Shown here: positions 31,674 to 41,823 of the stretch, in pieces
Position numbering within the stretch: the stretch's first letter is position 1
How the letters are laid out: every line of letters starts with the position of its first letter
DNA from: Candidatus Phosphoribacter hodrii
GTDB lineage: Bacteria > Actinomycetota > Actinomycetes > Actinomycetales > Dermatophilaceae
Direction of reading: 5' to 3'
NCBI GenBank assembly: GCA_016707175.1
Contig: JADJIB010000005.1
Location: forward strand, 264,216-328,215
Length of the DNA: 64,000 bases
The notes under the pieces: model-generated
The model's input: the letters and a program-made list of their open reading frames with translations, nothing else
Told to the model about the DNA's origin: nothing
Database searches by the model: none
Position numbers and translations under genes: made by a program

Positions 31674-32155
31674 GCCGTGCCTGCCAGACGCTCCCAGGCG
31701 ACCTTGGCGATGCGCCGCTCGTTGGGGAAGGTGAGGTGCTGGTGGACCTCGTCGAGCCGGAACCAGGCGACGTCGATGGCCTCCTGGTCGGGGTCGTTCT
31801 CGATGGTCAGCTCGCCACCGGTCGCCTCGAGGAGGTAGTGGTGGACGAACTTGTGGACCCGCTTGTCGCCGGTCGCGAACCAGTAGTCGATCGTCCCGAG
31901 CTCGGTGAGCACTCGCCCCGTGATGCCGGTCTCTTCGGCGACCTCGCGCGCGGCGGTCTCCGGAAGCGTTTCGCCGGGCTCGATGTGCCCCTTAGGCAGG
32001 CACCATTCGACCCGTCCGGCCCGATTTCGGCGGGCGATGACCGCGATCCGCGCCGATCCCTCATGCACGTCGACCACCACGCCGCCCGCCGACCGCTCCT
32101 CAACCCAGGGCAGTCGGCGGCCCGGGTTGGTGGGGAGGGGGATGGCGGTACTCAC
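31670..32155 (-). CDS. NUDIX hydrolase, MutT4-like
   Basis: This 161-residue hydrolase cleaves nucleoside diphosphates linked to another group. The Nudix box is complete: GHIEPGETLPETAAREVAEETGI. The start region RSAGGVVVDVHEG and C-terminal PNERRIAKVAWERL fit the MutT4 (Rv3908) group. It normally sits back to back with pcnA. Here about 29.5 kb of biosynthetic genes separate the two. Start at ATG/GTG-type codon 32155. Confidence 0.92.
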   Translation of the reverse strand: MSTAIPLPTNPGRRLPWVEERSAGGVVVDVHEGSARIAVIARRNRAGRVEWCLPKGHIEPGETLPETAAREVAEETGITGRVLTELGTIDYWFATGDKRVHKFVHHYLLEATGGELTIENDPDQEAIDVAWFRLDEVHQHLTFPNERRIAKVAWERLAGTA

Positions 32156-32442
32156 CGCCCCACTCTAAACGTCCACCCCCCGCGGGTATGCCGTCCCACA
32201 CCGGCCGCCGTTCGCCTGACGTTCGCCGGGGATTTCCTCGCACTCACCGCTGTTGTGGTCGGCTGAGGTGGTGGTTGCCAGCCGTTCGGGTGCCTCGGAT
32301 CCGCCGCGTCGTCTCACGATTTGAGAGGATGTTTGGGGCGAACCGGACATCGGTGGTTGGGTGAGGAAAGCGCCATAAGGCTGGTTCTAACGACCCGGTC
32401 GGACGTGACGAACGTGACCGGTAATTCGAGAAGAGGTACTCG
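32156..32442. other. Left junction of the biosynthetic cluster
   Basis: This 287-bp spacer lies between the divergent NUDIX and ABC genes. It has one GTATGCCG word (about 32186), and a segment at 32335-32370 resembling the DNA just right of the cluster (61607-61640). No clear -35/-10 pair could be fixed, though the promoter of the cluster must lie here. The start codon of the ABC gene is preceded by GAAGAGG. Confidence 0.6.
32347..32369 (+). repeat. Left copy of imperfect direct repeat flanking the cluster
   Basis: ACATCGGTGG (32347-32356), four bases, then GTGAGGAAA (32361-32369). The same two words in the same order, two bases apart, lie at 61617-61637 beyond the last cluster gene. Upstream similarity (GGG..GCGAA) extends the match a little. 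It may mark the insertion boundary or a duplicated ancestral spacer. Confidence 0.55.
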
Positions 32443-33402
32443 GTGAGGGATGGCCAGGCGATCCCGGAGCGGAGTGTCACAGACCCCATCATTCGAGTCA
32501 CTGGCCTACGCAAGTCGTTTGGTGAAGTCCAGGCCGTGCGTGGCGTCGACTTTGTCGTCGCCCCCGGCGAGTTGTTTGCGTTCCTCGGGCCCAACGGGGC
32601 CGGCAAGTCGACGACCATCAACATGATGTGTACGGTCTCGACCCCTGATGCAGGCACGATCGAGATCGACGGTATCAACGCGGTCGATGACCCTGATTCG
32701 GTCCGCGGTCGCATCGGGATCGTGTTTCAGGACAGCGTTCTGGACCGAGGGCTCACCGTGCGGGAAAACCTCTTCGTTCGTGGAGGTTTCTACTATTCCG
32801 ACCAACGCGACCTGCGCCGTGCGGTGGCGCGCTCCACCGAGGCGACCGAGATCGGTGACCTCCTCGAACGTCCCTATGGCGTCCTCTCGGGGGGCCAGCG
32901 GCGGCGCGTGGACATCGCCCGCTCGCTGCTCAACACCCCCCGGGTCCTGTTCATGGATGAACCCACGACGGGGCTGGATCCTCAGACGCGGCGGCACATC
33001 TGGGAGACCATCACGCGACTGCAGCACGAGCACGACATGACCATCTTCCTCACCACTCACTACATGGAGGAAGCGTCCGGCTCCGACTACGTCGTCATCG
33101 TCGACGAGGGCACCGTCGCGGCGCAGGGCTCGCCGGCGCAGATGAAGGAACGGTATGCCGTCGACCAACTGAGCGTGCTTCCCAAGGACGATGACGGATT
33201 CAGCGCGGTCGTCGCCGGACTCGGGCTCCCAGCGGGGAGTGTTCGCCGGGACGGCCCCCTGCACATTCTGACGGTGACGTCCACGGCACAGGCCCTGAGA
33301 ATGCTCGAGGTCCTCGGCGCGCATATCGGACGATTCGAAGTCACGCACGGAAGCATGGACGACGTGTTTCTGTCGGTCACCGGGAAGGCGTTGCGCGAAT
33401 AA
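32443..33402 (+). CDS. ABC transporter ATP-binding protein (DrrA-like)
   Basis: The 319-residue ATPase of an export-type ABC-2 transporter shows Walker A LGPNGAGKSTTINMM, Q-loop GIVFQDSVLD, signature LSGGQRRRVDIARSLL, Walker B VLFMDEPTTGLD and switch His TTHYMEEA. The C-terminal extension (SVLPKDDDGFSAVV to VTHGSMDDVFLSVTGKAL) is that of the DrrA daunorubicin-resistance type. The stop overlaps the permease start (TAATG). As first gene of the cluster it probably exports the product or gives self-resistance. Confidence 0.93.
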   Translation: MRDGQAIPERSVTDPIIRVTGLRKSFGEVQAVRGVDFVVAPGELFAFLGPNGAGKSTTINMMCTVSTPDAGTIEIDGINAVDDPDSVRGRIGIVFQDSVLDRGLTVRENLFVRGGFYYSDQRDLRRAVARSTEATEIGDLLERPYGVLSGGQRRRVDIARSLLNTPRVLFMDEPTTGLDPQTRRHIWETITRLQHEHDMTIFLTTHYMEEASGSDYVVIVDEGTVAAQGSPAQMKERYAVDQLSVLPKDDDGFSAVVAGLGLPAGSVRRDGPLHILTVTSTAQALRMLEVLGAHIGRFEVTHGSMDDVFLSVTGKALRE

Positions 33403-34265
33403 TGCTGGGGCTGGCGGCGAGGAACTGGAAACTGTTCTACCGGGATCGGGGCGTCGTCTTCTTCTCCTTGCTCGGTCCGTTGATCATCATCGGCCTCTAT
33501 ATCCTCTTCCTCAAGACGACCGTTGTTCCCGAACTGCCCGTGACGGGGTCGGCCGCCGAAGAATTGCTCAACAACTGGATCATGGCCGGCATCATTGCCT
33601 CAGCGACCGTGACCACCTGCCTGTCGGGCTACGGCACCATGATCCGCGACCAGCAGAGCGGCATTTCCAAGGACTTCACGACGGCACCCATTAGCCGCAG
33701 TGCGATTATCGGCTCCTATCTGCTGAACAGCATCGTCATCGGGACGATCATGAGCCTGCTCACCGTGGTGGTGGCCGAGCTGTATGTCCTGGCCTATGGC
33801 GGGCATGTGATGTCGGCCCTCCAACTCCTCAAGGTTCTCGGAATCGTCGTGGTGTCAGTCGTGTCCGCGGCGGGTGTGCTGGCCGTCGTCGCGAGCCTCA
33901 TTCGCACCGAGGGTGCGTTCAGTGGGGCGAACGTCGCGATCGGTGCCGCCATCGGGTTCGTCGTCGGGGCCTATATCCCGATCGGAAGCCTCCCGACGGA
34001 GGTTGCGTCGGTGCTCAAGACGCTGCCGTCCACGCACTCGGCGATGCTGCTGCGCCAGGTGATGTTGGAAGGACCCGAGAACCTGGCCTTTGCCGGGGCT
34101 CCGGCCTCGGTGAGGAGCGAATTCGACCAGACGATGGGTGTCGTCTTCATGGTCAACGGATCGCAGGTCACCCCCCTCCAATCCGCGGCCTATCTCGTCG
34201 TGAGCGGGATCGTCGGGTTCGCCTTGGCCGTCCTCATCATGCGCGCTCGCAGGAAGGGCGGCTGA
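33402..34265 (+). CDS. ABC-2 type transporter permease (DrrB-like)
   Basis: This 287-residue membrane protein has six hydrophobic spans: VVFFSLLGPLIIIGLYILFL, IMAGIIASATVTTCLSGYG, LLNSIVIGTIMSLLTVVVAELYVLAY, LLKVLGIVVVSVVSAAGVLAVVA, NVAIGAAIGFVVGAYIPIG and AAYLVVSGIVGFALAVLIM. The cytoplasmic loop QQSGISKDFTTAPISRSAI carries the ABC-2 pattern. It partners the ATPase just upstream. A 32-base gap leads to the transferase gene. Confidence 0.92.
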   Translation: MLGLAARNWKLFYRDRGVVFFSLLGPLIIIGLYILFLKTTVVPELPVTGSAAEELLNNWIMAGIIASATVTTCLSGYGTMIRDQQSGISKDFTTAPISRSAIIGSYLLNSIVIGTIMSLLTVVVAELYVLAYGGHVMSALQLLKVLGIVVVSVVSAAGVLAVVASLIRTEGAFSGANVAIGAAIGFVVGAYIPIGSLPTEVASVLKTLPSTHSAMLLRQVMLEGPENLAFAGAPASVRSEFDQTMGVVFMVNGSQVTPLQSAAYLVVSGIVGFALAVLIMRARRKGG

Positions 34266-34297
34266 CCGCCACGGCGGTCCGCCGGTCGAGGGTCATC

Positions 34298-34978
34298 ATG
34301 TCGGGGAGAGTGGTGGTGGTGAACGTCACCGATGTCGCGCAGCGGCACACCGCTGCGCTGATATCCGTGGTGTCGCCCGAGCGCGCCGAGCGAGCCGCCC
34401 GCTATCACTTCGTTGCCGACCGAATGTTGAGTCTCGTTGCAGGGGCGCTCATCACCGGGTGTGTTGGCCGCGCCGTCGGCCCCGGCGTCGCCCTGACATT
34501 CACACGCGGCCCTCATGGCAAGCCGCAGTGCCCGCAATTGGCGGCCCTGGGAATGGACTTCAACGTCTCCCACACCCGTGGATGGGTCGTGTGTGCGGTG
34601 GGCCGAGGCTCGATCGGCGTCGACGTCGAATGGACGCGCGAGGTGGCACCCGCCGACCTGGCGGCATACCTGCACCCGGACGAGTTGACCGATCCCGCAC
34701 TGTCGGACCTTCTGACCCTGTGGACGGTCCGCGAGGCGTATGTGAAGCAGTTGGGGCGGGGCATGTCTCAGCCGGCCGACACCTTCCGGGTGGTCTCGAC
34801 CGGTGCGGGGCTGCGGATTCTCGCCCAGGGTGCGCCGGCCGACGAGCTCACGGTCCTGACCGCCCGGCATCGCAGCGCCCGGCTGGCAGTCGTGTCCACC
34901 GAGCCGGTCACAGTCATCGAGCAATCCGTGAGTGACGTGGTGGCGCACGCGTCGGTCCGATCGGACAGGTCGGCCTGA
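34298..34978 (+). CDS. Sfp-type 4'-phosphopantetheinyl transferase
   Basis: The enzyme attaches the phosphopantetheine arm from CoA to carrier-protein serines, activating the T and ACP domains of this cluster. In 226 residues it has the family signatures FTRGPHGKPQC, FNVSHTRGWVVCAVG, the metal-binding IGVDVEWTRE (Asp-x-Glu) and WTVREAYVKQLGRG (W-x-x-KEA-like, with R in place of K). It overlaps the NRPS start by one base, so the two are cotranslated. About 225 residues is normal for Sfp types. Confidence 0.92.
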   Translation: MSGRVVVVNVTDVAQRHTAALISVVSPERAERAARYHFVADRMLSLVAGALITGCVGRAVGPGVALTFTRGPHGKPQCPQLAALGMDFNVSHTRGWVVCAVGRGSIGVDVEWTREVAPADLAAYLHPDELTDPALSDLLTLWTVREAYVKQLGRGMSQPADTFRVVSTGAGLRILAQGAPADELTVLTARHRSARLAVVSTEPVTVIEQSVSDVVAHASVRSDRSA

Positions 34979-37900
34979 TGAGCGGCATACCCGATGTAGC
35001 CGTCCGCTTCTTGGACCAGGCCCGGGCGACCCCGCACCTGGTCGCCGTGCACCACAACGGTCACGAGTTGACCTATGCCCAGCTCGCCGAGCAGGTCGAC
35101 GACCTGACCAGTCGGCTGCGCGCGGCGGGGGTCGACGGGGGGCCGACGGTCGTCCTGCTGCCCCACGGCATACCTCTGGTCGTCGCGATCCTGGCCACCT
35201 TCGCCAGCGGCAGCACCTTTGTCCCGGCAACCGACCAGTGGCCCGACGACTATCTGGCCGCGGTCGTGCGTCGCGCAGGCGCGGCGGTCGTTGTTACCGA
35301 TGCACCGGGAGCGGTCCGGCTCGCTGCGCTGAACGGGACCAGGGCACCGGTCGCGGCTGCTGTCCGGGTCGTGGCGATCGACGATAGCCACCGACCGGAG
35401 AGCCCGGCAGGCGAGCCGCGCGCGCCGGGTGGACAGGAGCGGGCCTATCTCTACTTCACGTCCGGGTCGACCGGGACACCCAAAGCCGTCGTCGGCAGTC
35501 TGCGGGGCCTGGGGCACTTCATCGGGTGGGAGATCGATGAGTTCGGCGTCGGCCCTGGGCGACGAACCAGCCTGCTGACCATCCCCACCTTCGATCCGTT
35601 CCTGCGCGACATCTTCGTTCCGTTGTGCTCGGGAGCGACCTTGTGCATCCCGCCGTCCGCGGAGACCATCCTTGACGGACCGGCCCTGCTGGCCTGGCTC
35701 GAGGACGACAGGATCGACCTGGTCCACCTGGTTCCAACCCTGTTGCGCGAACTTGTCCGCGGCGGGCGGCCAGCTGCGGCATACCGGCCCCGCCTGCTGC
35801 TGCTCGCCGGTGAGCCGGTGCGCGGGAGCGATATCACCCAGGCGCGGGACGCCCTCGGTGACACCGCCGAGCTCGTCAACCTCTACGGTCCGACCGAGAC
35901 CACCCTTGCCACCTGCTGGCGGCGGCTGACCCTCGACGACGCAACGAGCCACATCGTCCCCGTCGGGCGCCCGCTCCCCGGCAGCCAGGTGCAGGTGTGC
36001 GACGCCGACGGCCGACCCCAGCCGCCAGGCGTGGAGGGCGAGCTCGTCATCGTCACCCACCATGCCTCACACGGCTACCTCGACGACCCCGTGCTCACCG
36101 ACCGATCCTTCGAGGGGTTCGGCGGACCGGGACCGGTGCGGTATCGAACGGGGGATCGCGGCTATCTCACCCCGGACGGCGACGTGGTCTGCCTGGGTCG
36201 CCTCGATTCCCAGGTCAAGGTCCGCGGGATGAAGGTCGACCTCGCCAACGTCGAACGGCGGCTGCGGGGCTACCGGCGATCCGCGACGCCGTCGTCCACC
36301 AGTCGGATGACGGAACGCTGGTGGCGGCCGTGTCGGCCCCGGGTGGGGTGATCGCCGAAGAGATCGACACAGCGCTCGTGAAGGTGCTGCCGAGGCACAT
36401 GGTGCCCGGTCGCTATCTCGTCCTGCCCGGCTTCCCCACGCTGCCCAACGGGAAGGTGGACCGCCAGCGGCTGCGCGCCGCCGACCAGGTGCCGGACGCC
36501 GTGTCCGACGCCGTGTCCGACGCCGTGTCCGACGCCGTGACGCGTGGTGTGGTGCACCTGTGGCGCGAGGTGCTGGGCGCAGCGGGGGTCCATGCGGGAA
36601 GCAACTTCTTCCTCCTCGGTGGGCACTCGATGCTCGCGGCCCGCCTGGCCCGGGCGATCCGCGAGCGGTTCGCGGTCACTCTCGGCGCCGCGGACATCCT
36701 CGAACATCCCACCGTGGCAGCCCAGGTCGCCCTGATCCGCGCCGCGTCACCCGCCCCTGGGATACCGGCCGCAGACGTGCCGATCGGATCGGAGGTGTCA
36801 CCACAGGAGCGAGCCATCTTCTTGGCCGACGCCCTCGCCACCGTGCCGACGACCTACCTCATGCCGTGGGCCTATCGGGTGACTGGCCCTCTGGACGTCG
36901 CCCGGATCCGGAGCGTCACCGCCCTCCTCGTCCAGCGGCACGACGCACTACGAACCACGTACGCGTTCGCGGACGCCGGCATCACTGCGCGGGTCCGCCC
37001 TCCCGACGCCCCGGTGGACGTGGTCCGGGTCCTCGACGTGTCCGACAACCCGCCGCACGACGAGGCCACGCTCCTGCGGCTGCTCGATGAACTGACCGTG
37101 CCCTTCGACCTCTCGAGCGAGATCCCGCTGCGCGTGGTCGTGGTGCGCCTGGCCCCCGACGATCACGTGCTGCTGTTCCACCTGCACCACATCGCCGGTG
37201 ACGAGGCCTCCCAAGTGATCCTGGAGCAGGAGTTCGCGCTCGGCTACGTCGGTGGCGACCTGCCGCCCGCGGTGGGGAGTTACCGAGGGTATGCCGCTCG
37301 CGCGGCATACCCCCGCGATGCCGCCGACGCGTCGGGGCGGGTCCACCAGCATCTGACCAACCTGCGGGAGGTTCCGCGGCTGAACCTCCCGCGCGATCCG
37401 TCGGCATCCGGACGGCAGAGCAACACCGGCCGACGAACCCGGTGGACCCTGCCACTCGAGCTGGTCGAGGACCTGCTCCGCCGCGGCGCCGAGTGGGGCG
37501 TGACCCCCTTCGAGATCACCCTGACCGGCTTTGCGTTGGCGCTCGGCGGCTTCGCCGAGACGAGCGACCTGGTACTTGGGGTCGCGGCACAGGGTCGGGA
37601 GGACGCGCACCTGGAGAACACCGTCGGGGTGTTCATGTCTGCGGTCCCGGTGCGCTGCACCGTCGACCCGGACGGGAGTCTCCACGAGGCGACGATGCAG
37701 GTAGCCGGCGTGGCTCGGGCCGCTCGGCGTCTCGGGGCGATCCCCGCCGACGTCCTCGAATCTCCACAGTTCCGGCGCAACCCCGGTCTGCATCCGGTCT
37801 TCGACGTCATGGTGGTCCATCAGGACCCCGACCGACCCGAGTTGGCCTTGCCCGGGTGTGCCATCGAGCCGCTGCGGATGGCGGGCACGACCAGTCGTTA

Positions 37901-40556
37901 CGACCTCACGCTGTATCTGCACCCGCGATCGAGCGGTTGGGACGCGGAGTTCGAATACTGCACCGATCTGTTCAGCGAGGGCTACGTCCGGGCCCTGTGG
38001 CACGCGCTGTGCACGGTCCTGGCCGAGATCTGTCATCGGCCCGACCTCGCGCTGCGCGAGGTGGAGTTGGTGAGTGTGGGTGCCGAGCCCCTGCCCGGCG
38101 GCATCGACGCGGCCCTCAGTCCCCTCCCGCCCGCGCTCGTGCACGAGCGGTTCGCGGCACACGCCCAGATGACGCCCGACGCCCCCGCGCTGTGTTTCGG
38201 CGACGAGGAGTTCAGCTACGCACAGGTGCGGGATCGGGCCGCCGCCATTGCCGTGGCCCTTCGTCGCCACCCGGCCTTCCGCCCTGGGGCGCCGGTCGGC
38301 GTCATGATGTCGCGGACCCCCGACCTCGTGGCGACGCTCCTCGCCGTCCTGGCCTCGGGCGCGCCCTACGTGCCACTGGACGTCGGGTTTCCTCCCGCGC
38401 GGATCGCCCACATCCTGGATCGCAGTCGAGTGGGCTTGATCGCCACCGACGGAACGGTCGTCGCTGTCACGCCTGACGTCCCGAGTCTCGACGTGACCAC
38501 GGTGCGGGCCACTCACTCCGTCGAGGAGCCTGTCGCCCACGGGCCGGTGGACGTTGCCCTGACCGACAGCGCCTATCAGATCTTCACGTCCGGATCGACG
38601 GGCTTCCCCAAGGGCGTCGACATCAGCCACGGCAACCTCGTGAACTTCGTCGACGGCATCGCCGAAGCGGTGGGCCTCGACCGCGACCTGAGGGTCTGTT
38701 GCCTCACCACCGTCTCGTTCGACATCTTTGTCCTTGAAGTGCTGGTCCCGTTAGCCCTCGGCGGGGTGGTGGTTCTTGCCGACGAGCGCGAACAGTTGGA
38801 CCTCGCGGCGTTGGCCAAGTTGCTTCGGCGGCACCGGGTCAACACCCTCCAGTTGACCCCTTCGCGGCTCTCGGCCTTCCTGGACGCGGCTGACGCCGAA
38901 GCTCACCTGCAGGGGATCTCGACTTTCGTCATCGGTGGCGAGCCGATCACCCAGGACGGCGTGCGCCGGCTGCTCTCCTTCGCCGGCCCCCCGCGGGTCT
39001 TCAACGCCTACGGGCCCACCGAGACCTGCGTCTGGAGCACCGTCAAGCGCATCGAGTCGGTCGATGACCTCACCATCGGCCGGGCGATCAAGAACACCCG
39101 GTTGTATGTCATGGACCGACGCCTGCGACTGCGCCCCCGCGGGCTGCCGGGTGAGCTGTGCATCGGTGGCCACGGCGTGGCCACGGGCTATGTCCACGAC
39201 CCGCACCGCACCACGCGCGCGTTCGTCGCCGACCGCTACCACCCCGGGGAACGGATCTACCGCACCGGGGACATCGTCAGGTGGAACGACCGCGACGAGC
39301 TCGCGTTCATCGGTCGGGAGGACCAGCAGGTCAAGGTCCGGGGCTACCGGGTCGAGTTGCGGGAGATCGAGATCGCGCTGAACGCGCATCCAGACATCCG
39401 CGAGGCCGTGTGCGTGCTGACGACGGGCCACACCGGTGCGGCCGGGGAACTGCACGCGGCATACACGTCGGCCGAGCCGATCCCCGACGGCGTGCTGCGC
39501 AGCCACCTCGCCGAGCACCTGCCCAGCTACTGCGTGCCCACCGGCTTCTGGCGCCTGGCGGAGTTGCCGGTCACCCCCAACGCGAAGATCGACCGGAACG
39601 CCGTCAAGGCGTGGCTCACGACGTCACTCGGCTCGGCCACGCGCCCCGACGGCCAGCCCAACGGCAACGGTGTGTTCGGCACCGGGGCCCAGGCGACCGA
39701 CCCCGAGTCCGCCTTCGTGCGAATGACCTGGGCAGAGCTGCTGGGTCGCTCGACGTTCGATGACGATGCCAACTTCTTTGATGTCGGCGGGAATTCGCTC
39801 CTTCTCGTGCGGCTGCACAACGCGATCGAGCGGCGCTACCCCGGGCGGCTGACCCTGCCCGACCTCTTCGGCTACCCGACCGTGGGGCTCACCGCGACCC
39901 AGCTACGAACGTCCGCGGCGAGCGCAGCGGCGACTGCGACGGCGAGCGCGACTGCAACGGCAGTCGCAACGGCGGCGGCACCCACTCCGCTCCCGGTGGT
40001 GGTGTTGCGCAACGAGTTCCGCGTGCGCAGTGGCAATGGCACTCGCGCCGTCGACCATCCGTCTCCCGTGGACCCGACGCTGGGATCGGCCGTCTCCCAG
40101 CGTTGTGCAGCGCTGGGCATCGCGGAGTCGGAGTTCGGGCTCGCCGCCTTCGTCTCGGCGTTGACCACCCTGGCTCCCCCCGGGCCGGTGGAGGTGGTGG
40201 CCTTCAACACCGCTGGGGCGAGGTGCGTGCGGCTGGACCCCCGCGCACTGACCCCGACCGCCATCCTCACCGAGGCCGCCGCGGTGCTGCGCGACCCTCG
40301 TGGCCAGGACGACCTCACCTTCACCGCACGACCGCGAACCACTCGGTCGATCACGGCAGCGTGGTGCTTCGCAGCCGAGATCCCGCACGCCCTGCGCGGC
40401 TGCGATCTCGTGCTGGTTGCCGACCCGCAGGCGCCTCTCGGTCGCGTCCTTCGGGTGAACCAAATGCGCGTGGACGCCCGGATGGCCACTTACGTCCTGG
40501 GCTCGATCAACCACATGGCCCGTCAGTTGTCCAGCGATCCAAAGGAGAGGCAATGA
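34978..40556 (+). CDS. Two-module NRPS (A-T-C-A-T plus condensation-like tail), frame interrupted
   Basis: With one missing base restored near 36268-36280, the frame runs unbroken for about 1,859 residues. The break falls within A1 between NVERRLRG and LPAIRDAVV. Domains: A1 (about 1-505) with YFTSGSTGTPKA and no C domain before it, so it should load the starter amino acid. T1 has LLGGHSMLAARL (about 521-588). C (about 600-1030) has the active HHIAGD. A2 (about 1040-1550) has IFTSGSTGFPKG. T2 has VGGNSLLLVRL (about 1576-1643). An Ala/Thr-rich linker leads to a final 190 residues resembling the second half of a condensation domain without an HHxxxDG site. The A2 specificity positions I read (D-I-L-Q-V-G-A-V-W) resemble the glycine code; the A1 set (D-P-R-H-L-A-L-L-A) matches nothing I know. 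The stop overlaps the acyltransferase start. Confidence 0.88.
36495..36540 (+). repeat. Four tandem 12-base units in the NRPS A1-T1 linker
   Basis: GACGCCGTGTCC is repeated at 36495, 36507 and 36519, with a fourth partial unit at 36531. It encodes the repeat Asp-Ala-Val-Ser in the linker between the first adenylation and carrier domains. Such units can change copy number by slippage without breaking the frame. Confidence 0.8.
37287..37312. repeat. GTATGCCG hairpin inside the NRPS condensation domain
   Basis: GGGTATGCCGC (37287-37297) and its exact reverse complement (37302-37312) are separated by only four bases, in coding DNA for GYAARAAYPR. An 11-bp perfect stem with a tetraloop inside a coding region is unusual, and it consists of two copies of the genome's repeated word. 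Confidence 0.75.
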
Positions 40557-41806
40557 AGCGAACCGCTGTCGTGTGCGCAGGCCAGGGCACTCAGTACGTC
40601 TCGATGGGCCGGGAGCTCGTCGAGGCCTACCCGGCCGCCGCACGGGTCTTCGACGAGGCGAACGACGCGCTCGGATTTGACCTTCGGTCGCTGTGCTTCT
40701 CGGGTGATCTCGACGAGCTCACGCGCACCGACAACGCCCAGCCCGCGATCCTCACCGTGAGCTACGCGATGGCCCAGGCGCTGTTTGACGACTCCGGGAT
40801 CTACCCGGCCGTCCTGGCCGGCCACAGCCTCGGGGAGTACACGGCCCTCGTCTGCAGCGGAGCCATGCAGTTCGCCGATGCGGTGCGCATCGTGCGCAAG
40901 CGCGGCCAACTCATGCAGGCGGCCGCCACCGGGCCGTCGGGGATGGCGGCGGTCGTCGGCAGCAACACGGCATACGTCGAGGAGGTATGCCGCGCGGTCA
41001 GCTCCCCGGACGAAGTGGTCGTCATCAGCAACGACAACTCCAGCAAGCAACTCGTGATCTCTGGTCACCTCGCCGCGCTGGACCGGGCCACCGATGCGTT
41101 GGTCAGCGACGGCTTGTTCGTTGAGCGACTCAAGGTCAGCGCCCCGTTCCACTCGCCCTACATGAAGTCAGCCGCCGAGGCACTGGCGCAGGAGCTGGCC
41201 GGCTACACGTTCTCCGACCTGCAGGTGCCGGTCATCGCCAACACCACGGCCCAGCCGTATGCCGGCAAGGAGAGCATCGTCGGCAACCTCACCGCCCAGC
41301 TCTCCAGCCGGGTCCGGTGGACCGAGACGATGGCGTACCTCGAGTCGCTGCGGATCTCGGCGCTGGTCGAGATCGGCCCCAAGCAGGTGCTCGCCAACCT
41401 CATGCGCAGCGAGAAGCCGCTGATCCGCAGCTTCGCCATGGACATCGCTGCGGACCGAGAGGCCTGGGCGGACTACCGGGTCCCGACGCTGGACGAGGTC
41501 TCGCTCATCGGTCGCTGCCTGGCCGTCGCGGTCTGCACCCGCAATCACAACTTCGACGACGAGCAGTACCGACGCGGCGTGATCGAGCCCTACAACGAGA
41601 TCAAAGCGCTGCAGGACTTCCTGGAACTGGAGCAGCGTCTCCCCGACCGGCAGGACTCGATGCGCGCCCTGTTGCTGCTCAAGACGATCCTCGACACCAA
41701 GGGGACACCCCCTGAGGAGCAGCGCTCGCGAGTCGTGCAGATCACTCAGGAGACCGGCACCTACGGGTCGTTGCGGACCGACCTGCAGACCGCTGGTCTC
41801 CTCTAG
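40553..41806 (+). CDS. Free-standing malonyl-CoA:ACP acyltransferase (trans-AT)
   Basis: This 417-residue protein should supply extender units to all the AT-less KS modules. The FabD-like domain (1-285) starts RTAVVCAGQGTQYVSMGREL, with active site GHSLGEYTALVCSGA and the catalytic His in APFHSPYMKSAAEAL. A further 120 or so residues follow, helical in look (YRVPTLDEVSLIGRCLAVAVCTRNHN to RTDLQTAGLL), not present in simple FabD. It starts at ATG 40553, overlapping the NRPS stop (ATGA), with GGAGAGG upstream. Malonyl is the expected substrate, inferred from family. Confidence 0.93.
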   Translation: MKRTAVVCAGQGTQYVSMGRELVEAYPAAARVFDEANDALGFDLRSLCFSGDLDELTRTDNAQPAILTVSYAMAQALFDDSGIYPAVLAGHSLGEYTALVCSGAMQFADAVRIVRKRGQLMQAAATGPSGMAAVVGSNTAYVEEVCRAVSSPDEVVVISNDNSSKQLVISGHLAALDRATDALVSDGLFVERLKVSAPFHSPYMKSAAEALAQELAGYTFSDLQVPVIANTTAQPYAGKESIVGNLTAQLSSRVRWTETMAYLESLRISALVEIGPKQVLANLMRSEKPLIRSFAMDIAADREAWADYRVPTLDEVSLIGRCLAVAVCTRNHNFDDEQYRRGVIEPYNEIKALQDFLELEQRLPDRQDSMRALLLLKTILDTKGTPPEEQRSRVVQITQETGTYGSLRTDLQTAGLL

Positions 41807-41823
41807 GAGGGTGGGACGGGCGA

